DNA from: an uncultured Odoribacter sp.
Lineage (GTDB): Bacteria; Bacteroidota; Bacteroidia; Bacteroidales; Marinifilaceae
DNA length: 64,000 bases
Reading direction: 5' to 3'
NCBI GenBank assembly: GCA_944321165.1
Contig: CALUKE010000004.1
Location: 124,001 to 188,000, forward strand
The notes under the pieces: model-generated
What the model was told of the DNA's origin: nothing
What the model saw: only the letters and a program-made list of their open reading frames with translations
Databases searched by the model: none
Shown: positions 9,360 to 17,957 of the stretch, piece after piece
Position numbering within the stretch: the stretch's first letter is position 1
Layout: each line of letters starts with the position of its first letter
Program-made: the position numbers and the translations under genes

Positions 9360-10466
9360 TTATAAACCGCTTTCTTTCAAGCGTTCGGTATTTTCTTCGA
9401 TTTGCAATTTTTCAATAATCTCGTCTATCTCGCCATCCATCACCGCCTGCAGATTATACAGGGTAAAATTGATCCGGTGATCCGTCACCCGCCCCTGGGG
9501 ATAATTATAGGTCCGGATTTTGGCCGAACGGTCACCGGTACTGACCATGGTTTTCCGTCGGGCAGAAATATCATCGATATATTTCTGATGTTCCTTATCA
9601 TAAATAAAAGTACGCAGACGGGAAAGGGCCCGTTCCTTGTTCTTGGGCTGGTCCCGCGTTTCGGTACACTCAATCAGAATCTCTTCCGTCACTCCCGTAT
9701 TCGGATTCTGCCACATATATCTCAAACGGACACCGGACTCCACCTTATTCACATTCTGTCCACCGGCACCGCCCGAACGGAAGGTATCCCATTTAATGGC
9801 CCCCTCATTGATCTCTACCTCAAAGGCTTCCGCCTCTGGCAATACGGCGACTGTAGCGGCAGAGGTATGTACCCGTCCCTGCGTCTCTGTCGCCGGCACC
9901 CGTTGCACCCGGTGCACTCCCGATTCGTATTTCAGAATACCATAAACACCCTTACCCGTAACACTGGCCACAATCTCCTTATATCCTCCGGAACTACCCT
10001 CATTGGCATTCGTTACCTCCACTTTCCAACCTTTCCGTTCACAAAATTTTGCATACATCCGAAACAGATCCCCGGCAAACAAACAAGCCTCATCCCCTCC
10101 AGTGCCACCCCGTATTTCCAAAATCACATTCTTTTCATCATCCGGATCAGCAGGCACCAACAACAATTTCAGGGCCTGTTCCATTCCCGGCAACCGATCT
10201 TCCAGCTCGCTGATTTCCATCTCAGCCATCTCCCGCAACTCCTTATCGTCCTCCTGCATCAAAATTTCTTTCGACTCCTCCAAACTCTTCAAAGCAGCCT
10301 GAAATTTATCTGCCGCAGCCGTAATTGCTTCCAATTCTTTGTACTCCTTTGTCAAACGCACATAACGTTCCATATCCTGAATCACTTCCGGATCCGTGAT
10401 CAATTGCCCGATCTCTTTGAAACGAATATAATAAGTCTCTAATTTTTCTAATAACGGATGGTTCAT
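9360..10466 (-). CDS. prfA: Peptide chain release factor 1
   Basis: A 368-residue class I release factor. The GGQ peptidyl-tRNA hydrolysis motif is in [19 protein letters not shown]. The stop-codon recognition region contains [15 protein letters not shown], and its PAT tripeptide specifies RF1 (UAA/UAG) rather than RF2. It is full length for the family and directly precedes pyrF. Upstream on the same strand is the SDR gene; the gap to its expected in-frame stop is about 50 bases. Confidence 0.96.
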   Translation of the reverse strand: MNHPLLEKLETYYIRFKEIGQLITDPEVIQDMERYVRLTKEYKELEAITAAADKFQAALKSLEESKEILMQEDDKELREMAEMEISELEDRLPGMEQALKLLLVPADPDDEKNVILEIRGGTGGDEACLFAGDLFRMYAKFCERKGWKVEVTNANEGSSGGYKEIVASVTGKGVYGILKYESGVHRVQRVPATETQGRVHTSAATVAVLPEAEAFEVEINEGAIKWDTFRSGGAGGQNVNKVESGVRLRYMWQNPNTGVTEEILIECTETRDQPKNKERALSRLRTFIYDKEHQKYIDDISARRKTMVSTGDRSAKIRTYNYPQGRVTDHRINFTLYNLQAVMDGEIDEIIEKLQIEENTERLKESGL

Positions 10467-10507
10467 TTATCCACATTTATGATTTGTAGGCAAAAATACG
10501 AAATAGT

Positions 10508-11536
10508 TCAGAAAGTATCTATTTTCGTTCCCACATTCTTTGTATATGGGCAAGAGTTTCCTCCAAAGAGGAAAAATGAAAGTCCAGATAAAGCCTCAAC
10601 AGTTTTGCACTTGAATAATACGAACGGTGTTGTGATGTACGGGCCAACTCTCTGGTGAAAAGCGGTTTCGAACCGCACACCGCACTCCAGCCAGCCGCCA
10701 GCCGCCAGCCGCCAGAGGAATGCAGTCATCCAGGGCGTCAGTTTCCAACGAGGAGGCCGGATACCATGTACCTTGGCCACTGCCGAAAAAAATGTCCGAT
10801 ACGTATAATTCCCGCCATTCAAAACAAAACGTTCTCCCGAAACGGCAGGATCTTCGCACAAGCGTATCATCAAACGGCAAACATCCCGAACATCGACATA
10901 ACCAGTCCCTCCTTCTGTATAAAAGGACATCCCTCGAATGGCAGTCAGAAAAAGACGGGCACTGCTCCGACCCCACATCCCGGCTCCCAGAATAACAGCA
11001 GGACAGACCAACACGGCATCCAATCCCCGTGCAACATATTTCCAAACAATCTGCTCCGCCGCAGCCTTGCTGTGAGAATAAACCGAATGCTCCCGCCCTT
11101 CGATGACCGGCGTCTCTTCATCAATCACCTCTCCAGGATACGAAGCATCTCCCAGAGCAGCAATCGAACTGACATAACAAAGCCTTTTCCGATGCTCCAG
11201 ACAAAGCGAAGCAACATGCTCCGTTCCCTGAAGGTTGGTATCCGACAAACGTTCCCGATCTGCTCCGACAAAAGAAACCACCGCTGCACAATGATATACA
11301 ACACGGGCATTACTGATACAAGCAGCCAAGCATTCCGGCTCCAACACATCCCCTTCTATCCAAGCAACGGCGTTCCAACATTCATCCCCGTCCGGATACT
11401 GCCGGAAAACCGCACGTACTTCCTCCAAACGGCTCTGTTTCCTCCGCAAAGCCAACACCTCATGCCCGGAGGCCGCTAAAAAATACAACAAATGACTTCC
11501 CAACAAACCGGTTGCTCCCGTAACAAAATCTCTCAT
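10508..11536 (-). CDS. NAD-dependent epimerase/dehydratase (extended SDR), C-terminus frameshifted
   Basis: A 342-codon frame starting MRDFVTGATGLLGSHLLYFL, with the Rossmann glycine motif TGATGLLGSH. The catalytic YSHSK (YxxxK) lies near residue 153, with an upstream SSIAALGD serine segment. These place it among extended SDR sugar-nucleotide or dihydroflavonol reductase-like enzymes. From about residue 290 the frame reads a non-family tail to a stop at 10508-10510. Dropping one base-equivalent, as by removing one 7-bp unit of the tandem repeat at 10695-10715, instead gives a family-like ending (SKPLFTRELARTS, then SSLEETLAHIQRMWERK) and a stop at 10519-10521. The gene as read is probably altered or phase-variable, or the base calls contain an error. 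Confidence 0.8.
   Translation of the reverse strand: MRDFVTGATGLLGSHLLYFLAASGHEVLALRRKQSRLEEVRAVFRQYPDGDECWNAVAWIEGDVLEPECLAACISNARVVYHCAAVVSFVGADRERLSDTNLQGTEHVASLCLEHRKRLCYVSSIAALGDASYPGEVIDEETPVIEGREHSVYSHSKAAAEQIVWKYVARGLDAVLVCPAVILGAGMWGRSSARLFLTAIRGMSFYTEGGTGYVDVRDVCRLMIRLCEDPAVSGERFVLNGGNYTYRTFFSAVAKVHGIRPPRWKLTPWMTAFLWRLAAGGWLECGVRFETAFHQRVGPYITTPFVLFKCKTVEALSGLSFFLFGGNSCPYTKNVGTKIDTF
10695..10715. repeat. 7-bp tandem repeat (CCGCCAG)x3 inside the SDR gene
   Basis: Three perfect plus-strand copies of CCGCCAG, preceded by two copies of CCAG (10687-10694). The unit length is not a multiple of three, so gain or loss of one copy shifts the reading frame. The break in SDR-family similarity maps here. 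Confidence 0.9.
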
Positions 11537-11569
11537 ATTTTTATTCTATTATCCACCAAAATCTGCCCC

Positions 11570-11923
11570 TTATTCGAATACCTGTATCGCCTCTTCGATA
11601 TGCTGAATATGCATGTCCGTTCCAATCACCAGAACCAGGTCAAAACGTACTTCCAACGGACATCCACTCATTTTGACATAAGCATCGGCGGCCCGGCGAA
11701 TATTCTGCCTTTTTCGAAAATCCAACAATTCATCCGGACGTTCAACCGGCAGCTCCCGAGTCTTCACTTCCACAACAACCAACCAACGATCTTTCTGACA
11801 GATCACATCCAATTCCCAGTGCTTCAAACGCCAATTGCGCTCCAAAATAACAAATCCCTTTTGGATCAAATACTCAACAGCCTTATCCTCGCCTTTTCTC
11901 CCCAAATCATTATGCTCTGCCAT
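11570..11923 (-). CDS. YraN/UPF0102 family nuclease-fold protein
   Basis: A 117-residue UPF0102 (YraN) protein with a restriction-endonuclease-like fold. It has the expected N-terminal GRKGEDKAVEYLIQKGF helix, then WELDVICQKDRWLVVVEVK carrying the acidic D-x(n)-E-x-K nuclease signature. The final segment RRAADAYVKM is also family-typical. The biological role is not established, though a link to DNA processing or recombination has been suggested for relatives. It is the first gene of a minus-strand series with the SDR, prfA and pyrF genes, and is divergent from the glycogen-synthase-like gene. Confidence 0.9.
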   Translation of the reverse strand: MAEHNDLGRKGEDKAVEYLIQKGFVILERNWRLKHWELDVICQKDRWLVVVEVKTRELPVERPDELLDFRKRQNIRRAADAYVKMSGCPLEVRFDLVLVIGTDMHIQHIEEAIQVFE

Positions 11924-11939
11924 TTCTATTTATTTTTCT

Positions 11940-11947
11940 CAAAAATA
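11940..11947 (-). promoter_or_regulatory. Candidate -7 element for the yraN-like gene
   Basis: The plus strand reads CAAAAATA, giving TATTTTTG on the minus strand, a match to TAnnTTTG. It lies 16 bases upstream of the ATG. No good -33 box is visible. Confidence 0.35.
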
Positions 11948-12017
11948 CATAAAAAAAACGATACAGCCTTCTCTTTCATTTCCAAAAGAGTACCCATTAA
12001 TTTTCGCCAAACGCTTT

Positions 12018-12048
12018 TTTGAAATGTGAACAAAAATGACTACCTTTG
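12018..12048 (+). promoter_or_regulatory. Bacteroidetes-type promoter (-33 TTTG, -7 TACCTTTG)
   Basis: TTTG at 12018-12021 and TACCTTTG at 12041-12048 are separated by 19 bases, close to the Bacteroidetes vegetative consensus. Transcription near 12055 rules out the in-frame ATG at 12026 and supports ATG 12074 for the downstream gene. Confidence 0.6.
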
Positions 12049-12073
12049 TAATGTTTTTTGGGAAAATGAAATT

Positions 12074-12898
12074 ATGGCGAAGAAAAAAATTCTTTTTATA
12101 TCTCAAGAGATCACACCTTATTTACCTGATTCAGAAATGGCCCACATCGGTCGTTATCTGCCTCAAGGTATTCAGGAGAAGGGAAAGGAAATCAGAACGT
12201 TTATGCCTCGTTATGGATGCATCAATGAAAGACGCAACCAACTTCACGAAGTGATTCGCCTGTCGGGAATGAATCTAATCATCAATGACACCGACCATCC
12301 ATTAATTATCAAAGTTGCATCGATACAGTCTGCCCGGATGCAGGTTTATTTTATCGACAACGAAGACTATTTTCAACGGAAACATGTCATTACGGACGAA
12401 AAAGGTACTTTCTTTCCGGACAATGATGAACGGGCCATCTTTTTCACAAGAGGCGTATTCGAAACTGTCAAAAAACTGAGATGGGCACCGGACATGATCT
12501 ATTGCCAGGGATGGTTTACCGCCTTGGTACCGCTCTATCTGAAAAAAGAATACAACGAAGATCCCATGTTCGCCCAGACCAAAGTGGTTTATTCCACTTA
12601 CAACGACCAATTTACAGGTACTTTAGATAAAAATTTCCAGAAAAAGGTGCTGAGCGAGAATATCACTCAGGACGATGTCCGCATCCTGAAAGAACCCACT
12701 CATACCAATATCAATAAATTGGCTTTCGATTATTCCGACGGTATCATTTTCAACAGTACCAATGTTGATGCCGAGTTGAGGAGTTATGCCGAACAAAGCG
12801 GCAAGCCGATAACAGCCTATACATCCCCGGAAGAATACATCGACAATTACGCTACCTTTTTCGATAAAATTTTGGAGAATTCACCCAAAAGCAAATAA
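12074..12898 (+). CDS. Glycogen/starch synthase N-terminal (GT5) domain protein
   Basis: A 274-residue protein matching only the N-terminal half of GT5 glycogen/starch synthases. It begins KKILFISQEITPYLPDSEMA and continues with FMPRYGCINERRNQ, the DDMIYCQGW-type DMIYCQGWFTALVPLY segment and a YSTYNDQFTG block. The ADP-glucose-binding KxGGL motif of true synthases is absent; PDSEMAHIGRYLP sits there instead. The C-terminal GT-B nucleotide-sugar half is also missing. Normal glycogen synthase activity is therefore unlikely, and a regulatory or unknown role is possible. Bacteroidetes carry such single-domain versions, so this is probably the normal gene and not a broken one. The start at 12074 is set by the promoter at 12018-12048. 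Confidence 0.8.
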   Translation: MAKKKILFISQEITPYLPDSEMAHIGRYLPQGIQEKGKEIRTFMPRYGCINERRNQLHEVIRLSGMNLIINDTDHPLIIKVASIQSARMQVYFIDNEDYFQRKHVITDEKGTFFPDNDERAIFFTRGVFETVKKLRWAPDMIYCQGWFTALVPLYLKKEYNEDPMFAQTKVVYSTYNDQFTGTLDKNFQKKVLSENITQDDVRILKEPTHTNINKLAFDYSDGIIFNSTNVDAELRSYAEQSGKPITAYTSPEEYIDNYATFFDKILENSPKSK

Positions 12899-12902
12899 AT
12901 TC

Positions 12903-12927
12903 AAAGGTCACCTTTCCGGTGACCTTT
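12903..12927. terminator. Bidirectional terminator hairpin before galE 3' end
   Basis: Perfect 10-bp inverted repeat AAAGGTCACC (12903-12912) and GGTGACCTTT (12918-12927) with a 5-base loop. T-rich sequence follows on the plus strand. It lies between the convergent glycogen-synthase-like gene and galE. Confidence 0.85.
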
Positions 12928-12934
12928 ATTCTTC

Positions 12935-13954
12935 TCATTTTTTCATCAATGCCTGCTGCCATCTCCAGGCATTGGCCAGCGTCTCCTCGATCGGGATCAC
13001 CGCTTTCCATCCCAGATCCTGATTCGCCAGTGTCGTATCGGCCCATACTTTTTCGATATCTCCAGCCCGCCGACCGACAATCTTGTAATTTACCTTCTCT
13101 CCGGTAGCCTTTTCAAAGGCATGAATCAATTGCAATACCGAGAGCCCATTACCTGTCCCGATATTAAAATATTCGTAATTGTGCTTATTCTTTCCCTCCA
13201 GTAAACGCCGAATCGCTACCACATGAGCCTTGGCCAGATCAACCACATCGATATAATCCCGAATCGGCGATCCATCCGGTGTATTGTAATCATCTCCAAA
13301 CACACTCAGTTGTGGACGAATTCCCGCAACGGTCTGTGTCAGATAAGGGATCAGGTTATTCGGAACCCCATTGGGCAACTCTCCGATCAAGGCGGAAGGA
13401 TGAGCCCCAATCGGATTAAAGTAACGCAAAGCCAGCATATTCATACCGGATTCCACCTTGGCAACATCCCGCATGATATCCTCACACATCGCCTTGGTAT
13501 TTCCATAAGGAGATTCCGCCTGTTTTCGGGGAGTCTTTTCCGTTACCGGCAAAACGTCTGCCTGCCCATAAACCGTACAGGAAGAAGAAAATACCAAATT
13601 CCGAATTCCGAATTCACGCATTCCAGCAATAACATTCATCAAGGAATTCAAATTATTCCTATAATATTCCAAAGGTTTCTGAACCGATTCACCCACTGCT
13701 TTCAAAGCGGCAAAATGAATAACAGCCTTCAGATCCTGATGCCGAACGAAGAAATCGTGTACCTTGGCCGTATCAGTTAAATCAATCTGCTCAAATTCTG
13801 GCCGAATACCTGTAATCTTTTCGATTCCATCCAGTACTTCGCGATTGGAGTTGCATAAATTGTCTACAATAACAACTTCATATCCACTCTGTTGTAATTC
13901 TACGACAGTATGAGAACCAATATAACCGGTTCCTCCTGTTACAAAAATCTTCAT
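12935..13954 (-). CDS. galE: UDP-glucose 4-epimerase
   Basis: A 339-residue extended SDR that interconverts UDP-glucose and UDP-galactose for the Leloir pathway and for surface glycans. The NAD motif GGTGYIGSHTVVEL begins at residue 7. The catalytic SSSCTVYG serine region and YGNTK (YxxxK) are intact, and the PIGAHPSALIGE segment is characteristic of GalE. It stands alone, with a terminator at its 3' side and a divergent HU-CCDC81 gene upstream. Confidence 0.95.
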   Translation of the reverse strand: MKIFVTGGTGYIGSHTVVELQQSGYEVVIVDNLCNSNREVLDGIEKITGIRPEFEQIDLTDTAKVHDFFVRHQDLKAVIHFAALKAVGESVQKPLEYYRNNLNSLMNVIAGMREFGIRNLVFSSSCTVYGQADVLPVTEKTPRKQAESPYGNTKAMCEDIMRDVAKVESGMNMLALRYFNPIGAHPSALIGELPNGVPNNLIPYLTQTVAGIRPQLSVFGDDYNTPDGSPIRDYIDVVDLAKAHVVAIRRLLEGKNKHNYEYFNIGTGNGLSVLQLIHAFEKATGEKVNYKIVGRRAGDIEKVWADTTLANQDLGWKAVIPIEETLANAWRWQQALMKK

Positions 13955-14090
13955 AAGGTTTATATTTATTGTTTTACTCCATAACTTTATGCAAAGTAAA
14001 TAATAAATATGGAAATTACTTCATCCGGAAAGATGAAATTAATTTTTCGAGTAGTTGGATCATATCCGATTTTTTTCATACTTTTGCGAT

Positions 14091-14843
14091 ATGCATAGAT
14101 TCGTTGAATACATATCAGACCTGCTATATTTGCACGATTGCGTCATTATTCCCCGTTTCGGAGGTTTTATATGCAATTACAAAAGTGCTTATATTGATGA
14201 AACGAGTGGACTTATCTGTCCACCCACAAAAGAGATTTTATTCAATCGGAACCTGACTCACAACGACGGACTACTGGTAAATTGGATTGCGAACAAGGAA
14301 AACATCAGTTTTGAGAAGGCAACAAGCCAGCTATTGCTTTTCAGCGAAGAACTGAAAATCAAGCTCAACCAACGGCAGCAGGTCGTATTCGGAGAAATCG
14401 GCGTCTTCTCCACAGATCGCCGCTTCAACATCATTTTCGAAGCAGGGAAACAAAACTTTTATGCAGGTACTTTCGGCATGGAGCCGTTAAAAATCGCTCC
14501 GCTACCTTCCGGCAAAACACGATTTCCCGCATTCAAACCGGAACATGCGTCAACAGACTCCGCCATTCCCGCTTACATTCCCCTGGAGTCATCCGGGAAC
14601 TTCCTTCACCGTCTGTTAAAATATGCCCTGGGAGCTACTGCCGTTGTCGGAATGGCCATCATTACCCAGATGGACCTGTTCCATACGGACACAGATCCCC
14701 TCAGGGAAATCAACAACACGGCCATCCATCCTCGGATAGCCAACAGAGCTGCCCGAACTTCCAACACTGTCGTTTACCAAAACGTCATTTCTCCGGCCTG
14801 CGATTACGTTACTTACGATCCACTCGAGGATTTGAAGGAATAA
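14091..14843 (+). CDS. HU-CCDC81 domain membrane protein lacking a SPOR domain
   Basis: A 250-residue protein whose first roughly 130 residues match the prokaryotic HU-CCDC81 module: YISDLLYLHDCVIIPRFGGF followed by HNDGLLVNWIA. A single transmembrane segment lies near residues 180-200 (LGATAVVGMAIITQMDLF). In many Bacteroidetes this layout continues into a C-terminal SPOR peptidoglycan-binding domain; here the protein ends about 50 residues after the membrane segment with no SPOR domain. The start at 14091 is chosen from family alignment. A TACTTTTG element at 14079-14086 would put transcription at or beside this ATG, implying a leaderless message. The 3' end overlaps convergent pssA by 35 bases. 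Confidence 0.75.
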   Translation: MHRFVEYISDLLYLHDCVIIPRFGGFICNYKSAYIDETSGLICPPTKEILFNRNLTHNDGLLVNWIANKENISFEKATSQLLLFSEELKIKLNQRQQVVFGEIGVFSTDRRFNIIFEAGKQNFYAGTFGMEPLKIAPLPSGKTRFPAFKPEHASTDSAIPAYIPLESSGNFLHRLLKYALGATAVVGMAIITQMDLFHTDTDPLREINNTAIHPRIANRAARTSNTVVYQNVISPACDYVTYDPLEDLKE

Positions 14844-15564
14844 AACGTATTCCCCACGAAAGCAGAGCAAAAAGAATATAAAGAGGAATCACAAAAATAA
14901 GCATCGCTTTTCCCCAAAAAATTCCCCCCGCAATCAAAATAATAAAATAAAGATAACGAACTTTGTTCTCCGACCATCCAAAACCGGAAATCTTCAGGGA
15001 AAACATCGGAAGCTCGCTGATCAACAACCAGGACAGGAACAAAGCGCAAAGCGGCAATACCCATACATTCCCGAACAGTAATTCATACATTTCCGGCGTA
15101 TAACGACTTCCCAAAACCAAACTCACCCAAAACAAAGCATTGGCAGGAGTCGGCATACCGATAAAAGAGGTCGACTGACGCACATCAAGATTAAATTTTG
15201 CCAGTCGATAAGCAGAAAAAGGAGGTATCAACAAAGGACAAACCAAGGCGATCTTCTCCCAACAGCTCCAAGTCGAGAAGTTAGCCAACTCCCCTCCAGG
15301 CAGTTCTCGCAATATCAACAAAAAAGCCAAAATCGCCGGAGCCAATCCGAAAGTAACCATATCGGCCAGAGAATCCAACTCTTTTCCCATTTCCGATTTC
15401 ACATGCAGCAAACGGGCTGTCATTCCGTCAAAGAAATCAAACACCATACCGGTCAGAATCATGACCACAGCCAGCATCAACTGTTCGTGCATGGCAGCAA
15501 AAACAGCCAATGTACCGGAAATCACATTCATACAAGTAATCAAATTGGGAATTTGTTTTTTCAT
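14809..15564 (-). CDS. pssA: CDP-diacylglycerol--serine O-phosphatidyltransferase
   Basis: A 251-residue integral membrane enzyme that makes phosphatidylserine from CDP-diacylglycerol and serine, the precursor of phosphatidylethanolamine. The CDP-alcohol phosphotransferase signature D-G-x2-A-R-x8-G-x3-D-x3-D is complete: DGMTARLLHV then SEMGKELDSLAD, around residues 47-69. Several hydrophobic segments follow. It starts 10 bases after the DUF1573 gene on the same strand, so they form an operon. Its 3' end overlaps the convergent HU-CCDC81 gene. Confidence 0.92.
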   Translation of the reverse strand: MKKQIPNLITCMNVISGTLAVFAAMHEQLMLAVVMILTGMVFDFFDGMTARLLHVKSEMGKELDSLADMVTFGLAPAILAFLLILRELPGGELANFSTWSCWEKIALVCPLLIPPFSAYRLAKFNLDVRQSTSFIGMPTPANALFWVSLVLGSRYTPEMYELLFGNVWVLPLCALFLSWLLISELPMFSLKISGFGWSENKVRYLYFIILIAGGIFWGKAMLIFVIPLYILFALLSWGIRFIPSNPRVDRK

Positions 15565-15574
15565 AATTGCTTAT

Positions 15575-16624
15575 TTAATTGATATTTCCATAAAAACGCA
15601 ATGTAAACTCCGGAGTAAAAGGATCATTGCAAATAACGCTGATCAGACAGTTCACCCGACCACGTTCTGCCATCGGCCGCGTCCTCACGATCAGTTCCGT
15701 CGATTCTCCCGATTCCAGTTCCTGACGAGCCATCTCCACAAGTACCCGTTCGTCATTGGTATACACCCGACGAATCTTCAACGGAGACAGCCCGACATTC
15801 TTCAAACAATACGTATATTCCAACGGCTGAAGAGAGCCGATTTCTCCAAAGTGATAATACCTTTTATCTGCTTCTATTTTCGGTGCCGTCTGTAAATCCA
15901 CCCCACTCATATCCTCCTCAATAAATATCGATACCGGCAAAGAATAAGGCTTCCCGTCAACAAGCATGGTAACCCGCTCTTTATTCAAGCCATATTCCCC
16001 ATGCAATGCCGTATTGTAAAGCACTTCGATCACAGCCGTTTTCTGGTCATCGACCGTCTGTGGCGCCACATTCATCTGAATATGCGGAGGCAAGTCCACA
16101 AACGACAAAAAAAGTTGTTTCCCGGCATGATTCAAAACCTCAAATACCATATTTTTCATCTCCCCCTTGAACACTTTCATCAGTGCAATATGCCCCATCC
16201 GTGCATACAAGCCATTTGCCAATTCATACGGATAATCGTCTTCCTGTGTCCGAAGACGCTTCTCCACCATCCCCCGGATTTTCAATTCAACTTCAGCAGG
16301 ATCTGCATTCGAATGTACCCGAATCGTCTTATAAAAAGTTCCCGGACGATTCAGAGGATCAAAGACCACTTTTATCAGTCCTTTCTGACCGGGCAGCACC
16401 GGTTGTTTACTCCATTCCACCGACGCACATCCGCAAGAAGATTCGACTTCCTTTAACAATATCGGGAGCTGTCCTTTATTTACAAATTCAAAATCACAGG
16501 CCACCAAACCGTCAACTTCCTTAATAATCCCGAAATCATGAATTTGTCGGCTAAAATGAATCGTAGCCTGAGCCCAGGAGAACACCGTACTAAATCCCAA
16601 AACAATCGATAAAAGCACTTTCAT
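15575..16624 (-). CDS. DUF1573 domain-containing exported protein
   Basis: A 349-residue secreted or periplasmic protein. The chosen start (16624) gives the signal peptide MKVLLSIVLGFSTVFSWAQA; an in-frame ATG at 16738 would place 38 atypical residues before it. A DUF1573 Ig-like domain follows: FEFVNKGQLPILLKEVESS, then CGCASVEWSKQPVLPGQKG with the usual CGC, and VVFDPLNRPGTFYKTIRVHSN. A second similar beta-domain lies near the C-terminus (YTYCLKNVGLSPLKI). DUF1573 proteins are abundant in Bacteroidetes and mostly of unknown role. It precedes pssA by 10 bases. Confidence 0.85.
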   Translation of the reverse strand: MKVLLSIVLGFSTVFSWAQATIHFSRQIHDFGIIKEVDGLVACDFEFVNKGQLPILLKEVESSCGCASVEWSKQPVLPGQKGLIKVVFDPLNRPGTFYKTIRVHSNADPAEVELKIRGMVEKRLRTQEDDYPYELANGLYARMGHIALMKVFKGEMKNMVFEVLNHAGKQLFLSFVDLPPHIQMNVAPQTVDDQKTAVIEVLYNTALHGEYGLNKERVTMLVDGKPYSLPVSIFIEEDMSGVDLQTAPKIEADKRYYHFGEIGSLQPLEYTYCLKNVGLSPLKIRRVYTNDERVLVEMARQELESGESTELIVRTRPMAERGRVNCLISVICNDPFTPEFTLRFYGNIN

Positions 16625-16769
16625 TTCGCCCGATTTATTCCAGACGAAAATAATCTTTTTACAGAAGATTTCCGCATTTCGGAAATAAATTTTAATTTCG
16701 TACATAAAATAAAAATTCGTTATGAAACAGTTATTCAAACCAACATGGCGAAAGCAAATTTAACATTCT

Positions 16770-17957
16770 ATGGAGCCTAACAGTCACCCTATATCATTAG
16801 CGGCCGACCTGCTCGAACATGCACGACAACACTATATCTACCTGCATGAGCATCCCGAACTGAGCTTCGAAGAAGACTTGACAACCGCTTATATCCGGGA
16901 AGTTCTGCAACAGCTACAAATATCCTATACAGAAATCGGGCGAACAGGTCTCATCGGCTTTTTACCCGGCAAAGATACTTCTCGAACCGTTGCCTTACGG
17001 GCAGACATCGATGCGCTTCCCATCCAGGAGAACAAGAGTCATCCGTGTGTTTCCGGCATTCCCGGAAAAATGCATGCCTGCGGCCACGATTTGCACACCG
17101 CCATTCTGCTGGGTGCAGCGGAATATCTCGTCCAGCAAACGCTTCCCTTCAACCTGATGCTGATCTTCCAACCTGGCGAAGAAGTGTTGCCAGGAGGAGC
17201 TCAAGCAGTTCTTCAACAGGCCTTTTTCCAGACCCACCAACCGGAATGGATCATTGCCTTGCATGCCGAACCGGAACTGCCAGTCGGACAACTGGGCCTT
17301 TGTCCCGGACAATACATGGCGTCGGGAGACGAAATTTACATCACCCTGCGGGGACCGGGAGGACATGCAGCTCTTCCGGATCAATCCGTAGACCTCATCG
17401 TTATCGCCTCTCACATCATCATTGCCCTGCAGCAGGTCACCAGCCGCAAAGCATCGCCTTTCACTCCGACAGTACTCACTTTCGGAAATATCCGCTGCAA
17501 CAGCGTCATGAACGTCATTCCCCGCGAAATCTGTCTGGAAGGAACTTTTCGCACTTTCAACGAAAGTTGGCGTTCAAAAGCTAAAAAACAAATCCGACAA
17601 ATAGCTATCGCCATGGCAGAAAGCATGGGCGCCCACCCAGAGATAAACATTGTCGAAGGCTATCCCTGTCTTTACAACAATCCGGAGAAAGTCCAGGAAA
17701 CCCTGCATATCCTCCGGCAAGAATTCGGAGAAGAGGCCATCATCCGACTGGGCCAACGCATGACAACGGAGGACTTTGCCCGCTACAGCCAGATCATTCC
17801 AGCCACTTTCCTCCGACTGGGGGTAAAAGACCATTCCCAATCTATCGGGAAATTACACACTCCGGACTTTTTCCCTCATCCGGAGGCCCTCGCCATCGGC
17901 ATCCGGACTTTTTGTTCTTTAATCCTTAATCACGAACCATCATGCCAAAATTCTTAA
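16770..17957 (+). CDS. M20D-family amidohydrolase (hippurate/N-acyl amino acid hydrolase-like)
   Basis: A 395-residue metallopeptidase-like amidohydrolase. Metal-ligand motifs are KMHACGHDLHTAILLG (Cys and His ligands) and FQPGEEVLPGGA with the catalytic/ligand Glu pair. LHAEPELPVGQLGL and the dimerisation-domain segment GPGGHAALPDQSVDL follow. The family removes acyl groups from N-acyl amino acids or related amides; the substrate here is not determined. Its last 16 bases overlap the GT9 gene, so translation is probably coupled. Confidence 0.9.
   Translation: MEPNSHPISLAADLLEHARQHYIYLHEHPELSFEEDLTTAYIREVLQQLQISYTEIGRTGLIGFLPGKDTSRTVALRADIDALPIQENKSHPCVSGIPGKMHACGHDLHTAILLGAAEYLVQQTLPFNLMLIFQPGEEVLPGGAQAVLQQAFFQTHQPEWIIALHAEPELPVGQLGLCPGQYMASGDEIYITLRGPGGHAALPDQSVDLIVIASHIIIALQQVTSRKASPFTPTVLTFGNIRCNSVMNVIPREICLEGTFRTFNESWRSKAKKQIRQIAIAMAESMGAHPEINIVEGYPCLYNNPEKVQETLHILRQEFGEEAIIRLGQRMTTEDFARYSQIIPATFLRLGVKDHSQSIGKLHTPDFFPHPEALAIGIRTFCSLILNHEPSCQNS

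Noticed and set aside
8656..10442. Long plus-strand frames of 274 and 346 residues opposite pyrF and prfA
   Set aside because: They are antisense to two unmistakable genes. Their composition (His/Ile/Arg rich) is that of mirror frames.
12074..12898. Glycogen-synthase-like gene as a truncated pseudogene
   Set aside because: It has a good promoter, a clean end before a terminator and no continuation in any frame. Bacteroidetes keep this single-domain form.
14055..14090. Earlier ATG for the HU-CCDC81 gene
   Set aside because: The added 12 residues are not family-like, and a promoter element lies between the two ATGs.
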